DNA from: Variovorax brevis
Lineage (GTDB): Bacteria > Pseudomonadota > Gammaproteobacteria > Burkholderiales > Burkholderiaceae_C
Assembly: GCF_030317105.1 (NCBI RefSeq)
Contig: NZ_JASZYG010000001.1
Coordinates: 496,001-560,000 of the forward strand
Direction of reading: 5' to 3'
Length of the DNA: 64,000 bases
Position numbers and translations under genes: made by a program. Below are positions 34,821 through 43,807 of this stretch, in pieces. Numbering within the stretch: the first letter of the stretch is position 1; each line of letters begins with the position of its first letter. Below the pieces are notes generated by a model. The model was not told the DNA's origin. It made no database searches and saw only the letters and a list, made by a program, of their open reading frames with translations.

Positions 34821-35920
34821 TGGTTGGTGCCCTTTTGGTAGCGGTTGACCGCCCGGTTGTGCTCGTCGAGCGAACTGCTGAAATGACTGGTGCCGTCGCC
34901 ACGGGAGACGAAGTAAAGCGACCTGCTCGCCGCCGGCTGAACGGCCGCAGTAAGCGACGCCTTGCCCGGCATCGCGATCGGCGTGGGCGGCAGGCCGCCG
35001 CGGGTGTAGGTGTTCCAAGGTGTGTCGGCCTGAAGGTCTTTTTTCTTCAGGTTGCCGCTGAAGCCGGGGCCCAAGCCGTAGATCACCGTCGGATCGGTTT
35101 GCAGTGGCATGCCGATGCGCAGGCGGTTGACGAACACCGCCGCGATTTCGGGGCGATCGCTGGCCTTGCCTGTCTCTTTTTCGACAATGCTGGCCAGGAT
35201 GAGCGCCTCATCGGCCGTATGGAGCGGCAGGTTCGGCGCGCGAGCCGCCCAGGCGGCGTCGAGCTTCTTGTCCATCGCCCGCATGGCGCGCTGCAGCAGG
35301 GCGAAGTCGGTCGAGCCCTTGGAGTAGGTGTAGGTGTCGGGAAAGAAACGCCCCTCGGCCGCCACGCCGGGTCGGCCCAGTCGCGTCATCAGGTCTTCGT
35401 CGCTCACGCCGATCGTCTCGGGCTTGAGTTGGTCTGCCTTGGCGAGCGCGGCGCGCATCTGGCGGAAGGTCCAGCCCTCGACCAGCACGAGGCTGCGCGT
35501 GGCCTCTTCGCCGCGCACGAGGATGTTGAGCAGCGTCTTGGGCGTGACGCCCGCTTCAAGCTCGTAGCTGCCGGCGCGCATTTGCCTGTCCCTTCCGGAG
35601 ATGCGGAACCACCAGTACAGAAGCCGGGGTTGCACCGCGACGCCCGCATCGGCCACGGCCCGCGCAATGCCGCGCGGCGTGGTGCCCGGCTCGATCGACA
35701 GGTCGACCGACGGCGCTGGCAGCTTCAGCGGCTGGTGCACCCACCACAGGCCCCATGCGCCGACGCCAAGGCCCGCAAAGGCAGCCAGAAAGAAGATGGT
35801 GAGAAAGAAGCGACGCACGGAGCGAAAGTGGCGGGCAGCAGTGAATGGAGACGCTGTATGCGCGAATTCGGGACGCCGGGCCAGTAAGCCCTGCGAACCG
35901 AAAGGATCGTGGGCGACCAT
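34817..35920 (-). CDS. mltG: endolytic transglycosylase MltG
   Basis: A 367-residue inner-membrane murein transglycosylase. It has one membrane segment (about 36-58), a LysM-like subdomain, and the YceG catalytic domain with ASIVEKETG (E247 the likely catalytic Glu) and [12 protein letters not shown], ending [17 protein letters not shown]. It cleaves nascent glycan strands and sets their length. The ATG at 35920 gives a cytoplasmic N-terminus of about 35 residues that may be longer than the true one. The gene is divergent from ygfZ with 12 bp between starts. Confidence 0.93.
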   Translation of the reverse strand: MVAHDPFGSQGLLARRPEFAHTASPFTAARHFRSVRRFFLTIFFLAAFAGLGVGAWGLWWVHQPLKLPAPSVDLSIEPGTTPRGIARAVADAGVAVQPRLLYWWFRISGRDRQMRAGSYELEAGVTPKTLLNILVRGEEATRSLVLVEGWTFRQMRAALAKADQLKPETIGVSDEDLMTRLGRPGVAAEGRFFPDTYTYSKGSTDFALLQRAMRAMDKKLDAAWAARAPNLPLHTADEALILASIVEKETGKASDRPEIAAVFVNRLRIGMPLQTDPTVIYGLGPGFSGNLKKKDLQADTPWNTYTRGGLPPTPIAMPGKASLTAAVQPAASRSLYFVSRGDGTSHFSSSLDEHNRAVNRYQKGTNQ

Positions 35921-35932
35921 GATAATTCAGCG

Positions 35933-36856
35933 ATGAACCCCGTCGTCCTCAATGGCGTGACCGCCCTTTCCCATCTCGGTGTCATTCGCGCCGAAGGCCC
36001 CGATGCAGCCAGCTTCCTGCACGGCCAGTTGACCCAGGATTTCTCATTGCTCGACGCGTCGCAGGCGCGCCTCGCTGCCCTGTGCACAGCCAAGGGCCGC
36101 ATGATCGCGAGCTTCATCGGCATCCGGCCGCAGCCCGAGACCATCCTGCTCGTGTGCAGCCAGGACATTCTTGCAGCGACGCTCAAGCGCCTGTCGATGT
36201 ACGTGCTGCGCGCCAAGGCGAAGTTGACGGACGCCAGCGCCGAGTGGGTGCTGTTCGGACTCGCCGGCACCGCCGTTGCCGCCAATGGTGTCGATGCATC
36301 GGCAGCGCCGGGGCAGCGCACGGCCGTGGGCGATGCGAACGTCGTCTCGCTCTATCCGGCCGACGGCGTGCCGCGCGCTTTGTGGATCGCGCCGGCCGGC
36401 ACCCCAGCGCCCACCGGCGCCGGGCTGGATGCCGACTTGTGGCAATGGAGCGAAGTGCGCAGCGGGGTCGCGACGCTGACGGCGCCGGTGCTCGACGCCT
36501 TCGTCCCGCAGATGCTCAACTACGAATCCGTCGGCGGCGTCAACTTCAAGAAGGGCTGCTACCCCGGCCAGGAAGTCGTCGCACGCAGCCAGTTCCGAGG
36601 CACGCTCAAGCGGCGCGCCTATGTGGTCAATGCGCCTTCGGAAGTGAAAGCCGGCCAGGAAGTGTTTGCCGCAAAAGACGCCGAACAGCCCGTGGGCACC
36701 GTCGTGCAATCGGCGCCGGCGCCGGGCGGCGGCTGGGCAGGCATCGTGTCCATGCAGATCGCTGCGCTCAATGCCGGCGGCCTGCGCGCAGGCGGCGCCG
36801 ACGGTGTTGAACTCTCCGTCGATCCCCTGCCCTACCCCTTGCTGGCCGACATCTGA
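35933..36856 (+). CDS. ygfZ: YgfZ/GcvT-family folate-binding protein
   Basis: A 307-residue YgfZ homologue. The diagnostic motif KKGCYPGQEVVAR carries Cys209, the residue equivalent to E. coli YgfZ Cys228. The protein binds tetrahydrofolate and supports repair or assembly of certain iron-sulfur enzymes, including MiaB. The ATG at 35933 (MNPVVLNG) is chosen. It is divergent from mltG and is followed by a hairpin terminator. Confidence 0.92.
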   Translation: MNPVVLNGVTALSHLGVIRAEGPDAASFLHGQLTQDFSLLDASQARLAALCTAKGRMIASFIGIRPQPETILLVCSQDILAATLKRLSMYVLRAKAKLTDASAEWVLFGLAGTAVAANGVDASAAPGQRTAVGDANVVSLYPADGVPRALWIAPAGTPAPTGAGLDADLWQWSEVRSGVATLTAPVLDAFVPQMLNYESVGGVNFKKGCYPGQEVVARSQFRGTLKRRAYVVNAPSEVKAGQEVFAAKDAEQPVGTVVQSAPAPGGGWAGIVSMQIAALNAGGLRAGGADGVELSVDPLPYPLLADI

Positions 36857-36864
36857 CCCGCAAG

Positions 36865-36902
36865 AAAAAGCGGCCCCCGCGCAGATGCACGGGAGCCGCT
36901 TT
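36865..36902. terminator. bidirectional terminator between ygfZ and the adhesin gene
   Basis: AAAAAGCGGC and GCCGCTTT arms flank an imperfect CCCCGCG/CACGGGA stem. The A-tract on one side and T-tract on the other fit termination of both convergent genes. Confidence 0.6.
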
Positions 36903-36941
36903 CGGGCCCGGCCTTCTCGACCGGGCAAGCCGCTTATCGGC

Positions 36942-39900
36942 TTACTTCCACTTCCAGCCCACGCCGGCGTTGACGCCAACTTCCCGGCCGGTCGTCGAGA
37001 CGCCCGCACCCCAGGCCATCTTGCCGTCCTTGGCGATCTGCTTGTAGTTCAGGGCCAGGGCGGTATTGCCCTTGTAGTTGCCAAGACCCGCACCCACTGC
37101 CTTTTCGCCGGGCGCAAGGTCAGGCATGTAGGTGCCCGCCATCGCCATGCTCATGGCCGTACCCGCATACGCGCTGCGCGCCACGTCCTGGATCTGGTTC
37201 TGCAGGTTGCCGATCTGGTTGTTGACTTGCGCCACATCGCCATTGATCGCCTTGATCTGCGCCACGTTGGCTGCGTCGGTGTCTTCCGAGCCTGCGGCCA
37301 CGCCGGTGATCTGGCGCGTTTCGCCTTCACTGCCGACGGACACGGCGCCCTTCGTGCTGGTCGTTGCCTGCACGGCGGCCGCTTGCGATTGGGTCGCACC
37401 CTTGGCCACATAGCCCGCGACACCCGCTTCACGCGTTGCCACCGAACCCGCGCCGATCGCCACGCCGCCGTTGGACTGCACGTTGGCGCCGAAGCCCAGT
37501 GCCGTTCCCTGCGAGCCCGAGACCGCCGCGTTGGTGCCGATGGCAACCGCGTTGGTGCTCAAAGCCTGGGCGCCGTGGCCCATGGCCACCGCGCTGGCGC
37601 CGCTGGCAACCGACTGCGGGCCGATCGCCACTGCGTTGCTGCCCGTGGCCGAGGAATCGTCCAGCGTGGAGTTCGCATGGAAGTACTTCGTGCCCTTCGT
37701 GTTGATGCTGTTGATGGCATCGCCCACGTTGTTGACTTGCGAGGTCGATCCGTCCGCGTTGTGCACGGTGTAGCTCGGCGCTGACCACGTACCGGTCGAT
37801 GCGTCGTAGCTGGCGCCGCCACCCATGCTGGCTGCCACGCCGGCGCCGATGGATTCGACCTTGCCGTTGGTCGTGCTCAGGCTTGCCGTCATTTCAACGA
37901 CGCCACCCGAGATCGACAACACCGTCGTCGAGAGCGAGCTGAGGCCTGTGTTCATGTCGCCGACGGTGGTCGTCAACTGGCCGAGGCTGCCTTCGAGGCC
38001 ATCGACACGCGTGGTGAGGTTGCCCAAACCGGTCGACAGGCTGCCGACGCTTTCAGCGGTCGAGGTCGAGAGCGAAGCGAGGCCGGTCGACAGGCTGCCG
38101 ACGTTACTCGTCAGCGAGCCCAGGTCGCCAGCGGTCTTGTCGAGGTTGTTCGCCACCTGGAACAGCTGGCTGCCGTTGACCGCATCGGTGCTCGATGCGT
38201 CGAGCTGGCCCGCGGCAACGTTCTGCACCTGGCGTTCCTTGCCCACGTCGCCCACGCTGAAGCTGCCAACCGGCGCGCTGCCAGCGAACGAGTCGTAGGT
38301 CGCGGTGCCAACCTGTGCGGTGGTCACGGCCGTTGCCAGGCGTGTGCGGGAATTGGCGCCGATGGCGACCGAGTTGTCATGGCCTGCGTAGGCGTTCGGG
38401 CCGATGGCCACGCTGTCCATGCCGTAGGCGATGCTATCCGCAGCGGTCGAGTTGGCGTGGAAGTACTTGATGCCCTTCGTGTTGATCGCATCGATGGCAT
38501 CGCCCACGTTGCTCGCCGTGCTGGTCGAGCCGTCGGCGTTGTACACCGTGTAGGCCGGTGCGCTGATGGCGCCCGTTGCCGCGTCGTACGTCGCGCCGCC
38601 GCCCAGGGCTGCAGCCGTCGTTTCGCCTTGCTTGTCGCTGGAGGCTTGCACGGTGGCCAGGCCCGTCGAGGTCGAGGTCGACAGCGAGTTCAGGTTGTCC
38701 GACATGGCGCTCAGGCCCGTCGACGTGGACGTCGACAGCGATCCGATGCTGGTCGACAGGCTGCCGAAGCCGGTGGACATGGAAGCGCTCAGCGAACCGA
38801 GGTCGCCGGTTGCCTTTTCCAGGCCGCTGGCCACTTGATAAAGCTGGCTGCCGTTGATGGCGTCCGTGCTCGAAACCGTCACCTGGCCGGCAGCCACGTT
38901 CTGGACCTGGCGCTCGGCACCGAGCGCGCCCACGCTGAAGCTGCCGGCCGGCGTGCTGCCTGCGAAGCCGCTCAGGTTGCCCACCGTCGCGCCGCTCACG
39001 GCCACGGCTTTCTGCGTTTGCGAACCGGCGCCGATGGCGACCGACTTGTCATGGCTGGCGACCGCATTCGGGCCGATGGCCACGCTGTCCGCGCCGCTGG
39101 CGATGCTGTCGGCTGCCGTCGAGTTGGCGTGGAAATACTTGATGCCCTTGGTGTTGATGCTGTTCAGCGCGTCGCCCACGTTGGTTGCCGAGCCGGTCGT
39201 GCCGTCGGCGTTGTACGTGGTGTACGAAGGCGCGTTGATCTTGCCGGTCACCGGGTCATACGTGGCGCCGCCACCCAGGGCCGCGGCCGTCGATTGGCCC
39301 AGCTCGCCCGTCGTCGAATCCAGGCGGGCGATGCCCGTGGAGGTCGAGGTCGAGAGCCTGTCGATGGCCAGGCCCGTGGACGTCGAGAGCGAGTTCAGGT
39401 TGCTGGCCAGGTTGCCCAGGCCGGTGGAGGCCGAGCTGGAGAGCGAACCGATGCTCGACGCCGTCGAGGTGGACAGCGAGTTCAGGCCGCTCGACACCGT
39501 CGTCAGGCCCGTCGACGTGGACGTCGACAGCGAATCGAGGCTGGTCGACAGGCTGCCCATGCCGGTGGACATGGAGGTGCTCAGCGAGCCGAGTTCGCCG
39601 TTGGCCTTGTCCAGGTTGCTGGCCACTTGATAGAGCTGGCTGCCGTTGATGGCGTCGGTGCTCGAATTCGTGATGCGGCCTGCGGCCACGTTGTGGATCT
39701 GGCGTTCGACGCCCGCCGCGCCCACGCTGAAGCTGCCCACCGGCGTGCCGCCTGCAAACGAACCGAAAGTGGTGTCGCCCACCGTGGCCGAGCTCACGCC
39801 GACAGCGGCAGAGGTCTGCGCGCCGGCGCCGATGGCGACCGACTTGTTGTGGGTGGCGACTGCGTTCGGGCCGATGGCCACACTGTCCACGCCGGACGCC

Positions 39901-42353
39901 ACGCTGTCCGCGCCCACCGAGTTGGCGTGGAAGTACTTGATGCCCTTCGTGTTGATGCTGTTCAGCGCGTCGCCCACGTTCGAGACCAGGGTCGTCGAGC
40001 CGTCGGCGTTGTACGTCGTGTAGGCCGGTGCGTTGATCTTGCCCGTGATCGGGTCATAGGTCGCGCCGCCGCCCAGGGCTGCGGCTGCCGTCTGGCCCGT
40101 CTGGTTGGTCATGGCCGTCACGTTGGCCAGGCCCGTGGAGGTCGAGGTCGACAGCGTCGCGATGCTGGAAGACGTGGAGGTCGACAGCGAATTCACGCTG
40201 CTCGCCACGTTGGCCAGGCCGGTCGATGCAGAGGTCGAGAGCGAACCGATGCCCGAAGCCGTCGCCGTCGACAGCGAAGTCACGCTGCTGGCGACATTGC
40301 CCAGGCCCGTCGACGTGGAGGTCGAGAGGCTGTCGATGCGCGAAGCGGTGGCGGTCGAGAGCGAACCGACGCTGGAGGCGACGTTGCTCAAACCGGTGGA
40401 GGTGGAAGTCGAGAGCGAACCGATGCTCGAAGCCGTGGCGGTCGACAGCGACGTCAGGCCGGTGGACAGGTTCGCATTGCTCGTCGACAAGCTGTTCAGG
40501 CTGGTCGAGACCGAACCCTGCACCGTCGAGAGGCTGCTGACGGCCGAAGCCATCGTGCCTACGGTCGTGGACATCGAGCTGACGGTCGTCTGGATGTTGC
40601 CGACGCTGGTGGACATCGAATTGGTGGCCACTTGCAGGCTCGAGGTCGTGGTCGACAGCGACGCGAAAGCCGTGCTGACGCCGTTGAGTTGCGAGCCGTT
40701 GACCGCGTCCGTGCTGGTGGCCGAGATCACGCCGGCAGCGACGTTCTGGATCTGGCGCTCGGCGCCGGCCTGGCCGACGCTGACGACGCCGGAAGCTGCG
40801 CTTGCGATGCCGGCCGCAGTGGCGCCCATCAGCGTGGTATTGCCGGTGTGCACGGCCGAGCTGGTCGAGCCCGTGCCCAGCGCCACGTCATTGGCGTTGC
40901 TGGCGACCGCCGACTGGCCGATCGCCACGCTGTTGGCGCCCGTCGCCTTGCTGTCCGCACCGGTGCTGTTGGCGTGGAAATACTTGACGCCCTTCGCGTT
41001 CATGCTCGCAAGTGCTGCGCCCACGTCGCTGGCCGTGCCGGTCGTGCCGTCGGCGTTGTAGACGGTGTAGGCCGGTGCGCTGATGGCGCCGGTCGTCGGG
41101 TTGTACGCCGCGCCGCCGCCCAGGGCTGCCGCCGTGGTCTGGCCCTGCTTGTCGGCCTCTACGCTCAGTGCGTTCAGGTCGGTCCACAGCGAAGAGATGT
41201 TCGTCATCGCGGTGCTGAGGCCAGTGGAAGTCGAGGTCGACAGCGAGCCGATGCTGGTCGACAGGCTGGTGTTGCTGGTGCTCAACTGGGCCACCGTCAC
41301 CGCGTCCTGCGGTGCCGCGCCGTCCACCACGTTGGTGATGCGGCGCTTGACCGTTGCGCCGCTCACCGAAACCTCGGCGGTCGGGGCGGCGGAGTCGGTC
41401 ATGTAGCCCGTGCCGGTGGGTGCGGCTGCCCCGGTCGCGCTGGCCGCGCCGAGGGCCACGCTGGACGCATACTGGGCCTTGGAGGAATTGCCCAGCGCAA
41501 GGCTGGCGTCCCCGCTGGCGATGCTGCCAAAGCCCATTGCCGCACTGGAAGCGCCGCTGGCCGTCGAGACGGCGCCCAGGGAGACGGAGTTCAGGCCCGA
41601 TGCCGAACTGTTGGTTCCGATGGCCGTGGCGTTGGTCATGAGCGCGCTGGACTGGTTGCCCATGGCCAGGGAGTTCTGGCCGGATGCGGTGGCCTGCGAG
41701 CCGATGGCAGCCGAGCGGATGCCGGTTGCTTGCGCACCGCGCACGTTGTCGCCGCCGATGGCGACCGAGCCGACAGCCGAAGCCAGAACGCCTTGGCCCG
41801 CGGCCGTGGTACCCGACCCGCCGATAGCCGTCGCCGCTTGTCCGGACGCAGTGGCGTTGTAGCCCAATGCGGTGCTGGAATTGCCGCTTGCCAGGGATTG
41901 CAGGCCGTACGCCGATCCGTACACACCCGCGGAAGAACCCATGCCGGTGGCGACTGCACCCTTGCCGGTGGCCTGGGCCCAGGAGCCCAGCACGGTGACG
42001 CCCGCGAGGCCGGCGCCGCTGGCGTTACAGCCCAGCACCGATGAGTAGTTGTTGGAACCGTCCGTGCCCATGCCGGTGGTCGCGCCATAGCTGACCACAC
42101 CGTCCGGACCCACGCTGCCAGCGGTGGGCGTGCAGCTGTTCGAGGCCTGATTCCAGACAGTCGCTTCACTCGGGAAAGCCATGAACATCAACGTCGCAGC
42201 GCCGCTCAGCGCCATCAGGCGACGGGTGCCACCGACGACATTGCTCACGAGGGAGCCGGACTTGCTGCGCTTGCCCTTGGCATTCGTCAGTTCCGATGTC
42301 GCGACCCATGCGCCCAAGGATTCGTTCCAGATGGTCTTGTGTGACTTGTTCAA
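36942..42353 (-). CDS. trimeric autotransporter adhesin (YadA/Hia family)
   Basis: An 1803-residue surface adhesin. The N-terminus MNKSHKTIWNESLGAWVATSE is an extended signal peptide region (ESPR), followed by a hydrophobic signal near 45-65. Residues about 70-310 are YadA-like head repeats (AIG..S.A.G..S.ALG). The stalk repeats five cassettes, each with an ALGGGA motif, a TYNADG...NVGDA..SINTKGIKYFHANS segment (near residues 463, 812, 1078, 1302, 1562), short head repeats and a neck (GxERQxQNVAAG...DAINGSQL), joined by Ser/Thr-rich SLSTST coiled coils. The last 75 residues form the beta-barrel anchor ending WKWK. The start codon must be TTG at 42353: the in-frame codons just upstream are TAA TAG, and AGGCGG precedes it. 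It should form a trimeric fibre for adhesion or autoaggregation. Confidence 0.93.
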   Translation of the reverse strand: MNKSHKTIWNESLGAWVATSELTNAKGKRSKSGSLVSNVVGGTRRLMALSGAATLMFMAFPSEATVWNQASNSCTPTAGSVGPDGVVSYGATTGMGTDGSNNYSSVLGCNASGAGLAGVTVLGSWAQATGKGAVATGMGSSAGVYGSAYGLQSLASGNSSTALGYNATASGQAATAIGGSGTTAAGQGVLASAVGSVAIGGDNVRGAQATGIRSAAIGSQATASGQNSLAMGNQSSALMTNATAIGTNSSASGLNSVSLGAVSTASGASSAAMGFGSIASGDASLALGNSSKAQYASSVALGAASATGAAAPTGTGYMTDSAAPTAEVSVSGATVKRRITNVVDGAAPQDAVTVAQLSTSNTSLSTSIGSLSTSTSTGLSTAMTNISSLWTDLNALSVEADKQGQTTAAALGGGAAYNPTTGAISAPAYTVYNADGTTGTASDVGAALASMNAKGVKYFHANSTGADSKATGANSVAIGQSAVASNANDVALGTGSTSSAVHTGNTTLMGATAAGIASAASGVVSVGQAGAERQIQNVAAGVISATSTDAVNGSQLNGVSTAFASLSTTTSSLQVATNSMSTSVGNIQTTVSSMSTTVGTMASAVSSLSTVQGSVSTSLNSLSTSNANLSTGLTSLSTATASSIGSLSTSTSTGLSNVASSVGSLSTATASRIDSLSTSTSTGLGNVASSVTSLSTATASGIGSLSTSASTGLANVASSVNSLSTSTSSSIATLSTSTSTGLANVTAMTNQTGQTAAAALGGGATYDPITGKINAPAYTTYNADGSTTLVSNVGDALNSINTKGIKYFHANSVGADSVASGVDSVAIGPNAVATHNKSVAIGAGAQTSAAVGVSSATVGDTTFGSFAGGTPVGSFSVGAAGVERQIHNVAAGRITNSSTDAINGSQLYQVASNLDKANGELGSLSTSMSTGMGSLSTSLDSLSTSTSTGLTTVSSGLNSLSTSTASSIGSLSSSASTGLGNLASNLNSLSTSTGLAIDRLSTSTSTGIARLDSTTGELGQSTAAALGGGATYDPVTGKINAPSYTTYNADGTTGSATNVGDALNSINTKGIKYFHANSTAADSIASGADSVAIGPNAVASHDKSVAIGAGSQTQKAVAVSGATVGNLSGFAGSTPAGSFSVGALGAERQVQNVAAGQVTVSSTDAINGSQLYQVASGLEKATGDLGSLSASMSTGFGSLSTSIGSLSTSTSTGLSAMSDNLNSLSTSTSTGLATVQASSDKQGETTAAALGGGATYDAATGAISAPAYTVYNADGSTSTASNVGDAIDAINTKGIKYFHANSTAADSIAYGMDSVAIGPNAYAGHDNSVAIGANSRTRLATAVTTAQVGTATYDSFAGSAPVGSFSVGDVGKERQVQNVAAGQLDASSTDAVNGSQLFQVANNLDKTAGDLGSLTSNVGSLSTGLASLSTSTAESVGSLSTGLGNLTTRVDGLEGSLGQLTTTVGDMNTGLSSLSTTVLSISGGVVEMTASLSTTNGKVESIGAGVAASMGGGASYDASTGTWSAPSYTVHNADGSTSQVNNVGDAINSINTKGTKYFHANSTLDDSSATGSNAVAIGPQSVASGASAVAMGHGAQALSTNAVAIGTNAAVSGSQGTALGFGANVQSNGGVAIGAGSVATREAGVAGYVAKGATQSQAAAVQATTSTKGAVSVGSEGETRQITGVAAGSEDTDAANVAQIKAINGDVAQVNNQIGNLQNQIQDVARSAYAGTAMSMAMAGTYMPDLAPGEKAVGAGLGNYKGNTALALNYKQIAKDGKMAWGAGVSTTGREVGVNAGVGWKWK
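40129..40476 (-). repeat. four 87-bp tandem repeats in the adhesin stalk
   Basis: Units begin at 40129, 40216, 40303 and 40390, exactly 87 bp apart. Each encodes 29 residues: an 18-residue SLSTSTSTGLxNVASSVx block and an 11-residue SLSTATASxIx block. They correspond to residues about 626-742. Copies differ by scattered substitutions. Confidence 0.85.
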
Positions 42354-42478
42354 AGTGTCCGCCTATTAATACAGATGAATAAGTGCAGTGGTTTTTGCGC
42401 CTGAATTGGCGCGGAATTCACCGCAGTCAATTGATGCCGTATTGCAGGAGGACCCGTTTTGGTTCGGGGTCACACTGC

Positions 42479-42493
42479 ACTGTCAGTGACAGT
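42479..42493. promoter_or_regulatory. perfect palindrome upstream of the adhesin gene
   Basis: ACTGTCA-G-TGACAGT lies about 126 bp upstream of the adhesin TTG start. The position suits an operator controlling adhesin expression; the regulator is unknown. Confidence 0.4.
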
Positions 42494-42634
42494 CGGCGCC
42501 ATATGTGTATTAGAAACTTTCGGGACACAATTGAATGCAAGCCCTGTCCACTGTGCGGCTCAAAGATTTCCGAGTGTGCGTGGGCGATTTCCTTGTGGCG
42601 CCGTCCAGCGCCAATTCGTGAAATAGTTGCGGGC

Positions 42635-42668
42635 AAAAAAAATCCCCGGGAACTTGCGTTCCCGGGGA
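42635..42668 (-). terminator. strong rho-independent terminator (minus strand)
   Basis: An 11-bp perfect stem TCCCCGGGAAC / GTTCCCGGGGA with loop TTGC is followed on the minus strand by eight T residues. It ends transcription of the esterase-thioesterase/GNAT operon before the adhesin gene. Confidence 0.85.
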
Positions 42669-42937
42669 AGGTTTCCTCCCGGCGTCCCTGACGGGATCAT
42701 TGTGCCGGTATCTTGTTTTTCTAACCCGACCCTCTTGCTCGCTCTTTGTGTGACAACCAATGAATGAATTGGATCACGTTAGTTAATTGGCGGGTGCAGG
42801 AATCGTATTCAAGTAGGCAGGGAAAATTCCTTGATGCGGTTTCAGCCAATGTTAATTGCGGAAATATTCACAATTCTAATTATCCATGCCTATTCCTGAG
42901 GCGGACTCAGACTGCGGGTTTAAATCCATGCGGCAAC

Positions 42938-43807
42938 TCATAGCAACTTCTTCATCTCGATATGGACAATTCCCGCCTCCTCGAAAGGCGCGCCGCTTGG
43001 CGTGTAGCCCAGGCGGTCATAAAACTTCTGCGCGCTCTGCTGGGCGTGGAGCGTCACTTCGCGGTCGCCGCGCGCACGGGCGGCGTCTTCGAGCAAGCGA
43101 AGCACTGCCGCGCCATGCCCGCCGCCGCGCATCGCACGGTGCACCGCCATGCGGCCGATGCGGGCAATGCCGGGCGCTTCTGACACGAGGCGGCCTGTCG
43201 CGATGACCTTGCCGAGGCGGTTGCGCGCGACGCCGTGCACCGCGACGGCGTCGTGTTCGTCCCATTCCATGTCGGCCGGTACGCGCTGCTCTTCGATGAA
43301 CACGTCGCGCCGAAGTGCGCCGGCGCCTTCGCCCAGCGTGGCCCAATCGCCGGCTTCGAGCGTGCAGACCGCATCGCCGCGCTCATAGGCTTCGAGCCAC
43401 TCGCGCAGCAAGGGCGGCACCGGTTTGGAGGTCTGCGTGGCGGGGTCGGCGAAGACGTAGACCAGCTCGGTCGACACCAGCAATTGATCGCCACGGAACA
43501 GACCGCCTTCGAACAGGATCGACGAATTGCCGATACGCACGCAGCGCATGCCGACGTCGAGCATGTCGTCGAACAACGCGGATGCATTGAATTCGATGGT
43601 CGCCTTGCGCGCATACAGGTCGCCGCCCAGCGCCAGCATCGACTCTTCATAAGGCATGGCGAGCGCGCGCCAGTAGTCGGCGACGGCGGTGTCGAAGTAC
43701 ATCAGGTAGTTCGCGTTGAAGACGATCTTCTGCATGTCGACTTCGGCCCAGCGAACGCGCAGGCGATGGAAGAAACGGAAATCTGCTTTTTTCATGGCTT
43801 TGAGCAT
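42938..43807 (-). CDS. fusion of hotdog acyl-CoA thioesterase (YbgC-like) and GNAT acetyltransferase
   Basis: A 289-residue two-domain protein. Residues 8-140 are a 4HBT hotdog domain (RVRWAEVDMQKIVFNANYLMYFDTAVADYW, with the YbgC-type Asp in the EVD motif). Residues 150-289 are an ElaA-like GNAT domain (LRRDVFIEEQRVPADMEWDEHD, RIGRMAVHRAMRGGGHGAAVLRLL, FYDRLGY). The reading is continuous with no sign of a frameshift. The combination could release an acyl group from CoA and acetylate a linked amine. The start at 43807 overlaps the esterase stop by one base; MKKADF at 43795 is an alternative. Confidence 0.85.
   Translation of the reverse strand: MLKAMKKADFRFFHRLRVRWAEVDMQKIVFNANYLMYFDTAVADYWRALAMPYEESMLALGGDLYARKATIEFNASALFDDMLDVGMRCVRIGNSSILFEGGLFRGDQLLVSTELVYVFADPATQTSKPVPPLLREWLEAYERGDAVCTLEAGDWATLGEGAGALRRDVFIEEQRVPADMEWDEHDAVAVHGVARNRLGKVIATGRLVSEAPGIARIGRMAVHRAMRGGGHGAAVLRLLEDAARARGDREVTLHAQQSAQKFYDRLGYTPSGAPFEEAGIVHIEMKKLL

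Larger units (their letters stand above)
42354..42937. other. 584-bp non-coding region upstream of the adhesin gene
   Basis: No gene is supported. It is more AT-rich than its surroundings. It contains a palindrome at 42479-42493, a strong minus-strand terminator at 42635-42668, and presumably the adhesin promoter between them. The stretch 42690-42930 shows no clear structure. Confidence 0.55.

Noticed and set aside
38400..41000. Regularly spaced repeats that could be taken for a CRISPR array
   Set aside because: Repeats are in-frame coding units of the adhesin with variable spacing of hundreds of bases, not 28-37-bp repeats with unique spacers.
38379..42044. A 1221-codon open frame on the plus strand opposite the adhesin
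   Set aside because: It is an artefact of the repetitive adhesin sequence and lack of stops in GC-rich antisense; no family resemblance or ribosome-binding site.
42383..42691. A short plus-strand frame upstream of the adhesin gene
   Set aside because: It contains the terminator hairpin and palindrome, has no ribosome-binding site and no recognisable protein; treated as non-coding.
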